DNA of 64,000 bases from Craspedostauros australis (taxonomy: Eukaryota; Bacillariophyta; Bacillariophyceae; Mastogloiales; Achnanthaceae): assembly GCA_026770025.1 (NCBI GenBank), contig JAMXDE010000032.1, positions 496,001-560,000 of the forward strand. The letters run 5' to 3'. The translations under genes and the position numbers were made by a program. Of this stretch, positions 44,555-56,106 are shown piece by piece (the first letter of the stretch is position 1; every line of letters begins with the position of its first letter). The notes beneath the pieces were generated by a model that was given only the letters and a program-made list of their open reading frames with translations, was not told the origin of the DNA and did no database searches.

Positions 44555-46618
44555 GGTGCGTGACGCAGGGATATTCTGCAAATGTGCGTTCTGTGTTTGT
44601 TGTCGTTGTTGATGTTGCTGTGGCTTCCTTGTGTAGTCGCAGGTACGGACACAGGTGTTTGAATGCTGTCTCTTGAATGCTGACTCCACGGTCTTGTCTT
44701 TGTGAATGTGTGAAGGTGTGGAGAGTAGAGCTGAACAGGGCTGAGCTGAGCAGAGATGTAATGACTGTGACTAACTGCGATGTCGCAGTTGTTGCAGTTG
44801 GTGGACTGTATCGTGGTCTGTACCGTGCTCTCTGCAAAGGAAGGAGTGGATGATGCAATGATCGAACTGCCCTTCCTTCTGCTTCCTTGCCATCGCAACG
44901 GTCTATGCCATGCCATGCTATGCCATGCCGCGACCTTCACCCACCCTGTACATCTCCCCTCCTCGATTCATTCCCGCCGTTCGTCGCCCCTTCCCCATCG
45001 CTGTTGAGATCGGTGGCTGTGTCGACGTCGCCCACATCACACAAGTCGCAATGTTCCGTTGGACGCACCAAAAAATGAAAGGAGAGTTTTGATCGGTCAG
45101 CGACAGCGCGCACCTCCTTCCAAGACAGTAAGTGACACGAGACATCCCCATCGGTCCTTGGGGTGTGCGCGCCACGCGCAAGGTGCGCGAAGAGATGGCG
45201 ATCGCCAGAAATGAGCATGTGCGTGTTTGTTGCGACGGTGTCGGTTGCGGTCTCTCTTATTGCGGACAGGCGAACAGAACCTCGTGCCGTTGGTGTTGTT
45301 GCCGGCATTTCGAACCAATCTTGAGAGGCGGCGGGTACAGACTCGGATGATGCTATGTATTATGCGTCAGAATGCGCATCTCATCCTCTGTCTCTGTTTC
45401 TCTCTAATCAGACGCACATCCCCATGCTCGACCCTTCTCGAGGTTCTCTTTGTTGCGAGATCGTCGATTCGGATCGTTGACCGATCGCTGACCGATCGCT
45501 GACCTCACATTTGATTTCCCATGTTCATTCTGGTTGCTCCTCGTATCTCGAAGAATAATACCGTCAGGACTGGGACCAAGGTAATCCAAACAAGAATAAA
45601 CTTAACCAGTAGAAGAGATCAATGCAACCGCTCCAGAGAGAGCATCACGAAGTCGTTCATGCATGATCCGCCATCCTATTAGTACAGATGGAGGACCTGT
45701 CATGCAACAACTCCAAGCACCACCACAATCGCCCAGCCACGGCCACAGAACCTCCCCAGTCGATCGCGAAACAACCACAAACGCCACTATTTTGTGACAG
45801 AAAATGCCGCACGAGTTGGCATTCGTGTATGCAGAGTTTGCGTGAAGTCTTCTCGTGTATGTGATTCACACACATCGCCAGAAATCGTGGAAGAAATGTG
45901 AAGCGCGCTCCTTGTCATGAATAGCCGTGCCAACGGACACGATCAAGACACGGAAAGGATGCAGACTGTCACAGTACCGGACACGAGGACCTCCATCATC
46001 CAATGAACTCGACTGAGAAAAAGTGGGCGAACATCAATCGAATTTGGTGTTATAATTGTTGACGCACATTGACAAAAGACAGTCTTGCGTAGGTCCAACA
46101 AGTATGCAACGCGAGGAAGTCATATGACCGTGTGACGTCCATCACAACAACACGCGAAGAGTGTGTGAGATGGAACAAACGCACAAGATCGGATCCGCAC
46201 AAGCAGACACCAAAAGCGAAGCGTGCAACCAACCATGCGAAGCGGATTGGCACAAGAGCACATGCCCCTTTCCCACAAATCCACAGCGACGGCAAACGCA
46301 AAGCTCCCATACGAGTGGCGAAGTCCAAAACAACAGCAACAACGAGAGAGAGAGAGAGACAAGGACAGCACATAAAGCCTCCTCGACGATTCGGATTGCA
46401 CTCTCTGGCACGTACACGCTCACAATACGTACTCACCGTGTGTCATAACATCATATTATAGCCGTACGAGCAAGCGCAGACAGTGCACAGAGAGCAACGC
46501 GCAGAAGTCCGATTGGCGCGAGAGAGATCGACCATTGATCACAAGATCATCGCAGTCATCTTCGGAGGAGACGGAAGACAAGAAGAAGAGGCAGTTGCAG
46601 CAGACCATAGCAACGAAC
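44555..46618. other. Intergenic between divergent genes, no gene seen
   Basis: Bounded by the TPR gene start (minus) and the M6 protease start (plus), so both promoters lie here. Contains a CTGAGCTGAGC-type repeat near 44730, a (CGATCGCTGAC)-like duplication near 45480-45505 and a (GA)n tract near 46345-46358. Confidence 0.5.
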
Positions 46619-49600
46619 ATGGACATGAACGTGACCATGACGTCTCAACAACACCACCAACTCGAGCCATGCGATTCCAGACGGACGCAGACGAACTCAC
46701 GATCTCGCCAATCGTCGCTGCTGCCGCTGATGGCGCTGGTGGCATGCCAGGCGATGATCTTAGTGACCATCTTTCCCACCGCAGCTCAGGCCTTCGTCGT
46801 GCCTCACGATCCGGATTCCATGACCGGCGGGTGGGAGAACGTGCACAGCTACCGACGCAGGAAGGGCATCGAGTTCAACTACACCACGAAGATGCTCAGC
46901 GCGGAGGTCTGCCGAGACACGACGGAGGACCATTGCCGCGAGATGGATGAAGACTTCACGAGGGAAGCGCTGGCCAACCAGCGGCATCTGCAGTCCAACA
47001 GCGGAGATCCGTACAACGTGCTGGTCGTCCTGCTGCAATTCGCCGATCACACCGATCGGGAGCTGCCGGACCCCGCCGTCATCGAGAGGCTGTGGAATGC
47101 GGACGACACGGATGCCACCAACTACCCCACGGGCAGCCTCCGCCGATACTTCCAGGAAAATTCATACGGCAAGCTCAACATTCAGGCCACCGTCACGGGC
47201 TGGAACCTCGCGGCCCAAAATCAGGCGTACTACGCCAACGGCAACAGCGCCAAGCCCATCAACTCGCAGCCATCCAAAATCACGGAGGCCCTCATCCCTG
47301 CCCTCGACAGCATCGACGGCTCGATGGATTTCTTCCAATTCGACAACAACAACAACGGCAACATCGACGTCACCGTCATCATGCACACGGGCTACGCCGC
47401 GGAACGTGGCGTCAAGGCCGGTTGCAACGAAATCCCGACGACGGACCGCATTCAATCTTTCGCGCAGGGCGGCACGCCGGGTCTGTGGACATCCAACTCC
47501 GGCGTGCAGCTCGGATCCTACGTCACATCCTCCGTCTACCGCGGAGAGTGCGGCGAGAATCTTGCGAGGCTGGGCGTCACGGCGCATGAGACGGTGCACA
47601 CCTTCGGCATTCCCGATCTATACGATCTGGCGGGGCCCGAAAGTGGCTTTGGGAACGTCGGCGGTATCGGTGGCTACGATACCATGGCCAACGCGGGTGG
47701 CCAGTCGGGGCGGCAAGCGTGAGTGGCATATGTACCAAACTCGCCAATGCTGTCTTCTTTGCTTTGTATGCCTGTTTGCTTGCGTACTATTGAACGATCC
47801 ACTCTGCAATTATCATCGCTTTCATTTGTGCAGGGTGTTGCATCACATTGTCAACAAAGTACAATTCATCCAAACTCACGTTCCCTTGATACCTTCCATC
47901 CACTGCATCGGTATTACGCGCGCTCTACTTGCATTCACGATGACACTCACAGTTTCCCTGGCTTCTTGTCAGCATGGACGAGGATGAAGCTGGGTTGGTT
48001 GGAACCGATCGAGATTCAGGTGGATGGAACCTACGTCGCGCAGAATGCGGAGACCACCAAGGATGTCTACATGATCAAGAAACCCTACGCTTCCGGGGAG
48101 TACCTGCTCATCGAGAATCGGCAGCCGCTCTCGTTTGATGAGAAGATTTGGGATGGACTCGGCGGTGTGCTCATCTATCATATCGACGACACGGTCAACA
48201 GCTGGTTGGGAGACAGCGGGAATGGCAACAAGTTCCGTGGATACCCAGGCCAGGCGGAGCATCCCGGTTGGCCGGGCACCTTCCGCCATTACCAGGTCGC
48301 GCTGCTGCAGGCCGATCGGCTCTACGAGCAGGAAAAGGCGCTCAACAACGGTCACGCGCAGGACTTTTGGAGGCAGGGCGCAGTGCTGGGCGTCGGGCCC
48401 GGAACGGATGTGTACAACGGGAATCCCAACGATTATCCCAACACGGACTCCTACAGCTTCAACAGCGGTGGCATCAGGAAAACCAACTTGGTCATTGACA
48501 ACTTCCAGGAGACACAGGCTGGCATTTGGAGCTTCGACGTCGGTGGGTTGGTCAGCGATGTGCCTCCCACGGAATCGCCCACGCGCCCGCCGACAGAGCC
48601 ACCCTCGAAAGCACCGACGACGACCGCTCCAACATCGGCACCGACGAGACGGCCCACGTCATCGCCCACCGACTTGCCGACGGCAACACCCAGAACGGAT
48701 TCTCCGACGAGACAACCGACAACGTCGTCTCCAACGGATCCGGACGCAACCAATATGCCCACAGCTTCGCCAACCCACGTTCCAACATCTTCCCCCACTG
48801 CCTCTCCGACATTCCTGCCCACCGTATCGGCAGCCCCAACCGGCGGCTGCTGCTCGCGCAATTTTCGTGATTGCGATGCGCCCGTCTCGTGCGGATTCAC
48901 CGAAGAGGAATGCCTCAACTGCATAGAGGACCCGACCGTGCTTTGGAAGCCACGCGGGGCGGAACAGGTGGACTCGTGCGTGGCTCGCTTCGAACCATGC
49001 AACGCGGCACCGGCGGATTGCTGCGGGCCCGTGGGCATTCTGTCCTGCTCCATTCCTGCCAGCAGTACTTCCGACGGCAACGCCGAACGTCTTTGCTACT
49101 CCGACGAAGATCTGCTGCAAAGTCGCGCGCCGTCGCTGAGTCCGTCGCCCACGGATTTGAATCCCAGCGGCGCACCGAGTATCATGCCGACACCTCTGGC
49201 CTCGGATGCGCCATCGGTGTCCCCCAATGTCTTTAATCCGTCAACGGACGTTCCCGCTTCCACCGATCAGCCGACGGCGGCTCCAGCTGATGCAGAAACA
49301 GCATCACCCACTACGGTGCAGCAACGCAATTCATCCAACAACAACAACAATGACGATGGTATGTCGAACGGCGTCATTGCGGGCATCGTTCTCGGTTCCC
49401 TGATGGGAGCGATCTGCTGCTGTTTCATAGGTGCTCTTCTGCTGCTGCGACAGCGCAACGCCGCGAATCACTCCGACGACGAAGGCGCTGCGCTTGAGAA
49501 TCAGCTGCTCGATGAAGAAGAGGGCGGCGAGGGTGCGTTCAAGGATGGATTTGGCGAACAGGAAGAGGGGATTCTACCCGCTTCTGACATGCGCGATGAG

Positions 49601-49774
49601 GACGATGAGAGCGATGATAGTGACGATGAGAGCGATGATATCGACGATGAGAGCGATGAGAGCGATGACAGCGACGATGATGGCAACGATGACAGTGATG
49701 ACAGTGACGAAAGCGACGATAGATACGACGACGATAGCGATTCTGATCCGGACGAGCTCACTCCAGTTGTGTAA
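46619..49774 (+). CDS. M6-type metalloprotease with Pro-Thr stalk, Cys domain and membrane anchor
   Basis: Exons 46619-47718 and 47953-49774, joined in phase 2 (GTGAGT donor, CTCACAG acceptor), give 973 aa. An N-terminal hydrophobic segment (LLPLMALVACQAMILVTIF, about 34-52, then PTAAQAFVV) is a signal peptide or anchor. The protease core (about 110-560) has VLVVLLQFADH, YFQENSYGKLNI, FDNNNNGNIDVTVIMHTGY and the zinc site HETVHTFGIPDLYD (HExxH at 323-327). Across the splice comes AFPGFLSAWTRMKLGWLEP, as in immune-inhibitor-A-like peptidases. A stalk of (S/T)PT repeats (PTSSPTASPT) follows, then a 12-Cys domain (CCSRNFRDCDAPVSCGF...), a second Ser/Pro-rich stalk, one membrane helix (about 838-862, GVIAGIVLGSLMGAICCCF) and a very acidic cytosolic tail of Asp/Ser. 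Probably a surface protease. Confidence 0.9.
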
Positions 49775-50467
49775 GTCGTGCACGAGTGAGTTTCCGCAGA
49801 GTCGAGCTTCTGCCCGCTTGGCGAATACTATTTCATTGACGATTGGTATTGAACATCAATCCCGAACATGACCATTATCCACGTAATCGATGTCATGAAT
49901 GAGACATAGAGAGCATCGTACATTCTACTACTCTCAAAGTTCACTGTCTCCTTCCCTTGTGAATGTAGGATGGCAACGGAACTGATGGTCGTCGATGGTG
50001 AGGAACATCACGCCGCTCGCGTTGACTCCGTCGCTTTGCACGATACCACGCTGTGGGATCCTCGATCGTCTCCACGTTCCAAGGACGTTGGTACAATGAT
50101 GACTTTCGACGCCTGCACCCACGATCAACTTTCTCCTTGTGTGGCTGGCCACGGCCACGACCAAGCTGCTGTCCACACTGATGCCAAAGTTGATGGGACA
50201 ATCACAGAGCGGCATCGCGGCAGCGATGTGAAATGACAAACATCGTGAAACAACAATCAACGCAATGCCATCCACGCTGCGTGAAACGGAGCATGGGATA
50301 CCACTACCAACGACCATGAAACAGAAGATGATCGCTTCATAAAAAGCAGATAGAGATGAGATCAAGGGACGACGATCAACCAAGCAATCATTCAATCACA
50401 TAAAAAGCCCACCGCATTGACCTGATCTGAGCAATAAATCATCCCATCTCGAAACAACAGCACCATC
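49775..50467. other. Intergenic, no gene seen
   Basis: Includes the 3' flank of the protease gene and the 5' leader of the ankyrin gene. An 88-codon plus-strand frame at 49970-50236 has no recognisable motif. Confidence 0.55.
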
Positions 50468-52441
50468 ATGGTCGTCATCCTTCCACGACTCGTTGTGATG
50501 TTCGCCTCACCATTGCGTAACCTCCGGGCTTTGTCAACACAAACCACAAAATGGTCGTCTCCCCTCCCGCTCAAGTCTACCCCTGATGATGCATCCAGCC
50601 CGACCATCACCAACCAGGATCTCCTACACGCCGCAGAACGAGGAGACATGGATACCCTCACCGCATGGAAGACAGCATTTCCACAAACCTCCATCGACAC
50701 GATCAAGGATCATCGCGACAAAACTCCACTCCACCTCGCATGCTCCAACGGCCAGCTTGAAACGATCAAGCAGTTGATGGAGTCATGCGGAGCAAACATC
50801 AATACCCAATCCATGGATGGAGAGACTGCGCTACACTATGCATGCGCACAGGGCAACCTCGATGTCGTGGAATACCTGGCCGGGTCGCATGCTGCAGATG
50901 TCAACCTCCAGGATAACTTCGGCAAGGTGGCACTCCACGACGCCTGCACCGAGGGGCATGTGGCCATCGTGAAGGCTCTGATCGAGTCATATTCTGCAAG
51001 CGCTCTCGTCCAAGATGACAAGGGTGAGAATGCCCTCCATGCCGCGTGTCTTCCTGGACACTTGGATGTTGTGGAGTACCTCGTTGGATCATGTGGAGTG
51101 GAAATCAATGTGCAAGATGAATTCGGTAACACTGCGATCCACGATGCGTGTCTGAAGGGTCATCTTGATATCTTGAAGTGTGTGATGGAGGCTCGTGCTG
51201 TGACCATCGACGTCCAGAACAATGACGGCGATACCGCACTTCATGTTGCTTACAGAAATGATCATTTGGATGTTGCAGAGTACCTGGTGAAGTCGTGCAA
51301 GGCAGATGTTCATGTTGAGAATGACGCTGGCGGCACGTCTCTTCAGTCTGTATATTCCAAAGATCATCTGGATGTTGTGAGATGGTTGGCGGAGTCAGGT
51401 CAGGTGGATATCAATGCCAAAGACGAGAATGGCGACACTTTGCTTCACAGCGCAAGTGCTGGGGGCCGTCTGGGTATGGTGGAGTACTTGATACAGTCAG
51501 ACGACCTGAAGGTGGATGGCAACGCCAAGAACAAGGCTGGCAACACTGCCCTTCACTGCGCAAGTGTTGGAGGCCACCTGGATGTGGTGAAGCATTTGGT
51601 GGACTCAGGCAAAGCGATCATCGACGCCAGCACCGGGGATAGTTGTGGCAACACTGCACTCCAGCTTGCAGCCGCGCATGGACATCTGGATGTTGTGAAG
51701 CATTTTCTGGAATCAGGCGAAGCCAACATCAACGCTGAGGATCGTGGGTGCGAGAGACTACTCTACATCGCATATCTCAACAGCCGCTTCGATGTCGTCG
51801 AGCATCTCATCGGAACACCAAGCATATATCCAAACTTCCGACACAAGTGTGGCAACACCGTTCTCCATCTCGCAAGTGGCGATGGCCATCTCGGTGTTGT
51901 GAAGCGGCTGGTTGAATCCGGCAAGGCCAATATCAACGCTGAGAACTGCAGCCGTGAGACTCCAATCTTCAAGGCATATCACAACAATCACTTCGATATT
52001 GTCAAGTATCTGGTCGCAGCACCAAATGTCGATTTGAACGTGAAAAACTGGAATGGCAAAACCATCCTCCATCACGCAAGTCGGAGTGGGCATCTCGACG
52101 TCGTGAAGTCGTTGGTTGAGCAAGACATGGTAGTTGTCAACGTCAACTCCAACAACGATGGCAACACTGCAATGCACGAAGCGTGCTACAATCGTCATCT
52201 CGACGTTGTGAAGTATTTGGTGGAAGCCTGTAACGCAGAAATCAACATTCAAAACGAGTATGGCAGCACACCATTTTGGTGGGCAAGCTGCTATGGCCAT
52301 TTGGAGGTGGTCAAGTATTTGGTGGAATCGTGCAACGCAGACATCAGCATCAACGATAACGATGGCAAGACTGCCCTGGATATTGCGATTCAAAAGGGCC
52401 GCAGTGATGTTGCCGACTACTTGGCCGCTCTTCCTCGATGA
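50468..52441 (+). CDS. Ankyrin-repeat protein, about 18 repeats
   Basis: A 657-aa single-exon frame from the ATG at 50468. The first 30 residues (MVVILPRLVVMFASPLRNLR, then ALSTQTT) have Arg without acids and could be a mitochondrial presequence. From about residue 48 to the end the protein is built of about 18 ankyrin repeats on a 33-36 residue period, each with the T-x-LH-x-A...G...VV-x-L pattern (TPLHLACSNG, TALHYACAQG, TALHCASVGG, TAMHEACYNR). Repeats 8, 12 and 14 are degenerate at the TxLH position. No kinase, SOCS or DHHC domain is attached, so it is a pure binding scaffold. The very uniform 'HLDVVKYLV' phrase suggests internal duplication. Confidence 0.9.
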   Translation: MVVILPRLVVMFASPLRNLRALSTQTTKWSSPLPLKSTPDDASSPTITNQDLLHAAERGDMDTLTAWKTAFPQTSIDTIKDHRDKTPLHLACSNGQLETIKQLMESCGANINTQSMDGETALHYACAQGNLDVVEYLAGSHAADVNLQDNFGKVALHDACTEGHVAIVKALIESYSASALVQDDKGENALHAACLPGHLDVVEYLVGSCGVEINVQDEFGNTAIHDACLKGHLDILKCVMEARAVTIDVQNNDGDTALHVAYRNDHLDVAEYLVKSCKADVHVENDAGGTSLQSVYSKDHLDVVRWLAESGQVDINAKDENGDTLLHSASAGGRLGMVEYLIQSDDLKVDGNAKNKAGNTALHCASVGGHLDVVKHLVDSGKAIIDASTGDSCGNTALQLAAAHGHLDVVKHFLESGEANINAEDRGCERLLYIAYLNSRFDVVEHLIGTPSIYPNFRHKCGNTVLHLASGDGHLGVVKRLVESGKANINAENCSRETPIFKAYHNNHFDIVKYLVAAPNVDLNVKNWNGKTILHHASRSGHLDVVKSLVEQDMVVVNVNSNNDGNTAMHEACYNRHLDVVKYLVEACNAEINIQNEYGSTPFWWASCYGHLEVVKYLVESCNADISINDNDGKTALDIAIQKGRSDVADYLAALPR

Positions 52442-52867
52442 AAGCATAGCTGTAAATTGGACAAGAACCAACCAACCACCCGTCAATGGAATCTCCATGA
52501 GTAGCTGTCAAATGCTTAACATCCATCCTTGACGTAAATCAGTCGTTGCTGTGCTATTGTACAGTGAGCAACAATTATTGTACTATGAGAGGATGGTACG
52601 CTGTTCTGCGCTCAACGTCGCATCGTGTTGCGAGGTCATGGCACCTCTGTCCAGTCTATGGGTTGCGATGTGTTGCGATATGGCAGGTATGTATGGCATG
52701 CGATTGCGCTTTGCATCCATTGCAGGAAAGCGGCGCCATGGTCTGAGATTCACGATGCATCTCAAAGCTACGTTTGGCGGCGTGATGCATGTGTGCACGT
52801 GTGGATGTGTTGATGTATTGGTATGGCGCGATGCAGTTGCCCTTCAATGCGCCAAGTGTCAATGTGC
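52442..52867. other. Spacer between ankyrin gene and displaced SIT 3' exon
   Basis: No gene. It holds the 3' end of the ankyrin transcript (plus) and the original 3' untranslated region of the SIT gene (minus). Confidence 0.6.
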
Positions 52868-53098
52868 TCACTTCTGCATGCCCATCTCTTCGTCACTCTC
52901 GGCGGCGCTGTCATTCTCCTCCTGGTTCAGCTTGTTCATGGCAGCAGTCTCCATGCGAAGGGCAGACTCAAAGACGGCGGCGGCGTCGTCGTTGCTGCAC
53001 GAATTGATCTCCTCACGGAGTCCCTTGATGTTCGACAGGATGCGCTCGCGGCGGACGGAGTACGACTCATTCCGTGCGGCGAGATCCTTCTGGAGCTC
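52868..53098 (-). pseudogene. Displaced C-terminal coding segment of the SIT-like gene
   Basis: Minus-strand frame of 76 codons plus TGA (stop at 52870-52868): ELQKDLAARNESYSVRRERI, SNIKGLREEINSCSNDDAAA, and an end in AAESDEEMGMQK. It begins inside the 14-bp duplicated sequence that also occurs at 61653-61666, where the other part of the gene reads KKYLELQK in the same phase. It is therefore the last part of the SIT coding sequence, cut off by the LINE. The content is helical and charged, like the cytoplasmic coiled-coil tail of diatom SITs. Confidence 0.85.
53085..53098. repeat. Left target-site duplication of the LINE
   Basis: TCCTTCTGGAGCTC, identical over 14 bp to 61653-61666 on the other side of the LINE. 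Sequence beyond the repeat differs on both sides as expected. Confidence 0.9.
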
Positions 53099-53199
53099 AC
53101 AGTCTCGTGACCCTTCCCCTGTTGAAGACGTACGTAGAACTGGTACAAAAAATCTTACGTAGAATACGTTGAATCAGTACTGGGAGCGAAAACCCGACA

Positions 53200-55473
53200 A
53201 TGGCGAAACAAAAACGTGATGACCGTAGCCACAAAGCCGACAGCATGGCCTCGATACCACCTCCACCACCAGGCAAGCCTCCAGCAAAGGCCCCTCTCCC
53301 ACCTGTCCAAATCCCAGCTCCGAACGACCCGCGGGTCGCCGAGGAAGTAGAAATGACCGACGTGGCCACACCCACAGCAAAAAACACCAGCACCACGAAC
53401 AAGGAAGGCTGGCTGTGGAGCCACGCGTTGGAACAACAATGGCGAAAAATGCTCAAAGAGCGTAACTTCGCGACGCGGTTGGTTCAACCATTCACAACAC
53501 TCTTCGGGGAAGGCGACACCATCCACGATGCGACAAGATACGTTAAAGGACTGGCAGGGAACCCTCCGTTCGTCACCTCAGCCCAATGGTGCAGCATCTT
53601 CGAGAAAGCAACCAAAAACAAAATGGAGCCAGCTGACAACACGCGAACCGTCAACCTCTACCTGCGTCTCATCAAGACAGACAACCTGTTCACATCCATG
53701 TGGAAGAGTGGCCAAGTCCGCGAGACACATGAATCAGCGGGATGGATCGCTGCTCGTTTGGTGTTCATGAAGGACAAGCACATCGACATTGACAACTTGG
53801 ATGGAGAAAAAGCAATCTCACCCAACCCAGCACAGAAGAAGAAGCAAAAGACAAAGGAGATTCTCTATCTCAGGAGAGAGGCAAGCGACAAAACCAGGAA
53901 CTCTGTCAACAATGCGTTGTCCGACTTCCATAGAACCTTCGTCGATCTCCGGCTTCCAGCTCCACGCGACGGATCCAAGACAGCACCAGCGCAGGCCATC
54001 GAAAGCCTCAACATTGTGGTCGACTTTGTCTTTCAAAACGACGCAAACGCCAAATTCCTGTCCTGGCACCACGGAGCTACCAGACCCTGGACAAAGAGAG
54101 ATGGGAAATGGGAGTCGCGAGAGACCGTCAAGCTGTTCGTCGAGAATCTGTACGCAAGAACTGGCAACACCATCTTCACGCGTGTGCTCCTTGCACACAA
54201 AAAGGACCTCAGCTCGTTTCAAGACGATGGCACCCTAATCGACGAGGGCATCCACATGAAGAAATCAGCCATCCAAGAGAAGACAATTGTCTCCGCAGGC
54301 TGGCTCTTCGGAAGCCACAGTACCACCAACAACAAGGATTTGGCAGAAGTCCTCGGAGGCCACAGCAAGGTCAAAGGAGTGATGGAGATTGAGATTCGTC
54401 TCAAAGAGATCCGCCTCAAGTCCGGGCGACAGGTGAAACGCAAGGAGTTCAAGGACAGACAGCGGGCGGCCCACATCATGTGTGGCCATTCAAAAGCCAA
54501 GGACTGTCGGGCCGCGATGAAGCGGATCTTCAACGAGAAAGGTGCTAGCCTGGTCCTGGGCAAACAACTTCGGTTTATGCCGGACGCCCTCGATCCAAGA
54601 TTCGTGCCCTCTCCCAGGAAACTGCTGGGTCTGGAGTACATGGCGAAGGCGCAACACCGATTCGAATCCAAGATGTTGACCCAAGGAGTGGAATCCATTC
54701 AAGAGCTCGACGTACCCATGTCAGTCTACCTGGTGTCCCTCCGCGAGGTGATAATGAACTTCCGATCGTTCGCAAACCCCGAATACGCCCTCTTCGTGTC
54801 AGTTGACACTGACAGAGCGGATCCCTTCCGAACCAATTTCGTGTACCACGAGGACCGACAGGTCGAGGCGCAGGAGGTGATCTCCAAGCTCCCGTTTCTG
54901 TGCCTTAAGCTTCTGGGGGGTAACTGCCATCATTGGTTTACCCCGTCAGGCTGGGCAGACACCGACAACTTCACGGAAGATTGGATCACAGGCTTTGTTA
55001 CAGGCGTTGACGAGGACGAGATTGAGGAGTACACGGAAATCGCGCAGAGCGTTCTCCATTCAGACGTTGAGGCGATGGACTCCGTCTTGGCAGAAGACAT
55101 GGGCTGGAAAGGAGCAGTGGACGACGAAGGAAGAGCGAAAAGGATCCCTCTCTTGAAAATCGAGATCGACTTAGACAGCATCCCAAAGAACCAGACCGGC
55201 GACAACCATACCGTTGGTTCGAACACCCTTGCCACATTCGCGGATATCTCCCTGCACCAACAGGTCGAGTTCGCGGGGCACGCCATGTCCAAGACAGCAC
55301 GCACCAAGGCTGCCCGTCCAACCCAATTCGCCACAGATACTTCCGCGCTCCACGACGTCGAGATGCCGGCCACAACCAAAGACGGCGCAATCGTCTTCCC
55401 ATCAGCGGCTCTTTCCCCGCTCCTCGAAGGATCGCATACAGGTAGCAAAGACGCCTCGGACGCCTCCAAGTAA
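53200..55473 (+). CDS. LINE ORF1 protein
   Basis: 757 aa from the ATG at 53200 (MAKQKRDD). The N-terminus is Pro-rich (PPPPPGKPPAKAPLPPVQ). The body is a globular basic protein without a zinc knuckle or RRM that I can recognise; blocks such as GWIAARLVFMKDKHIDIDN, VSAGWLFGSHSTTNNKDLAE and LRFMPDALDPRFVPSPRKLL are characteristic but unnamed. By position it is the nucleic-acid-binding, particle-forming partner of ORF2, as in other two-ORF LINEs. It ends ...KDASDASK and lies in the same reading frame as ORF2, separated by 633 bp with stops. Confidence 0.85.
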   Translation: MAKQKRDDRSHKADSMASIPPPPPGKPPAKAPLPPVQIPAPNDPRVAEEVEMTDVATPTAKNTSTTNKEGWLWSHALEQQWRKMLKERNFATRLVQPFTTLFGEGDTIHDATRYVKGLAGNPPFVTSAQWCSIFEKATKNKMEPADNTRTVNLYLRLIKTDNLFTSMWKSGQVRETHESAGWIAARLVFMKDKHIDIDNLDGEKAISPNPAQKKKQKTKEILYLRREASDKTRNSVNNALSDFHRTFVDLRLPAPRDGSKTAPAQAIESLNIVVDFVFQNDANAKFLSWHHGATRPWTKRDGKWESRETVKLFVENLYARTGNTIFTRVLLAHKKDLSSFQDDGTLIDEGIHMKKSAIQEKTIVSAGWLFGSHSTTNNKDLAEVLGGHSKVKGVMEIEIRLKEIRLKSGRQVKRKEFKDRQRAAHIMCGHSKAKDCRAAMKRIFNEKGASLVLGKQLRFMPDALDPRFVPSPRKLLGLEYMAKAQHRFESKMLTQGVESIQELDVPMSVYLVSLREVIMNFRSFANPEYALFVSVDTDRADPFRTNFVYHEDRQVEAQEVISKLPFLCLKLLGGNCHHWFTPSGWADTDNFTEDWITGFVTGVDEDEIEEYTEIAQSVLHSDVEAMDSVLAEDMGWKGAVDDEGRAKRIPLLKIEIDLDSIPKNQTGDNHTVGSNTLATFADISLHQQVEFAGHAMSKTARTKAARPTQFATDTSALHDVEMPATTKDGAIVFPSAALSPLLEGSHTGSKDASDASK

Positions 55474-56106
55474 GAGGTACAGCGGGAAGCATTGGAGAGA
55501 CCTCAGAAACCTCTGCATCCACGACCGGCCCATACCGATCAACACATACATAAGAAAAAAAAAAAAAAAAAAAAATCAGCAACAAAAACACACGACCAGA
55601 GACATCAAAGCACCCACAGCAACAACACGAACGACAGACTACAGCCGACGACTAGGCATCCAGCAGCGACGACCATCACAAGACACCCGATACACAACAA
55701 CAAGCACGGGACAACCGACCATACACCAGCCAATCTGAGCAGCGCTAACACCACTCACACGACGCCAACTCCGCCACACCAACATCAACACCTCACCACC
55801 AACACACCGTACCAATTATACCACATCAACACCTCACCACCAACACACCGTACCAATTACACCACACCAACACCACACTAACACCACACTAACACCACAC
55901 CGACACCACACCGACACCACACCAACACCACACCAACACCACACCAACACCACACCAACACCACACCGACACCTCACCGACGCCACACCGACGCCACACC
56001 ACGGCACACCGACACTTCACCAAGAGCCACTACCAACACCGGCACTTCAACCTCGCAGGACGTCACCGGCTCATCAACAGTGGGCAAGTACGCCCAATCC
56101 ATCAAG
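55474..56106 (+). repeat. LINE inter-ORF linker: A21 run and ACACC-type minisatellite
   Basis: After ORF1 comes a run of 21 A (55555-55575). A 41-bp tandem duplication follows (CATCAACACCTCACC at 55783 and 55824), then many CACACCAACAC units of 11 bp to about 55990. No G-rich or structured segment other than this. From 55882 the ORF2 frame is open through the repeats without an ATG. Confidence 0.85.

Noticed and set aside
53097-53526. Minus-strand frames rich in Gly/Trp opposite LINE ORF1
   Set aside because: They lie inside the LINE and are the complement of the Pro-rich ORF1 N-terminus.
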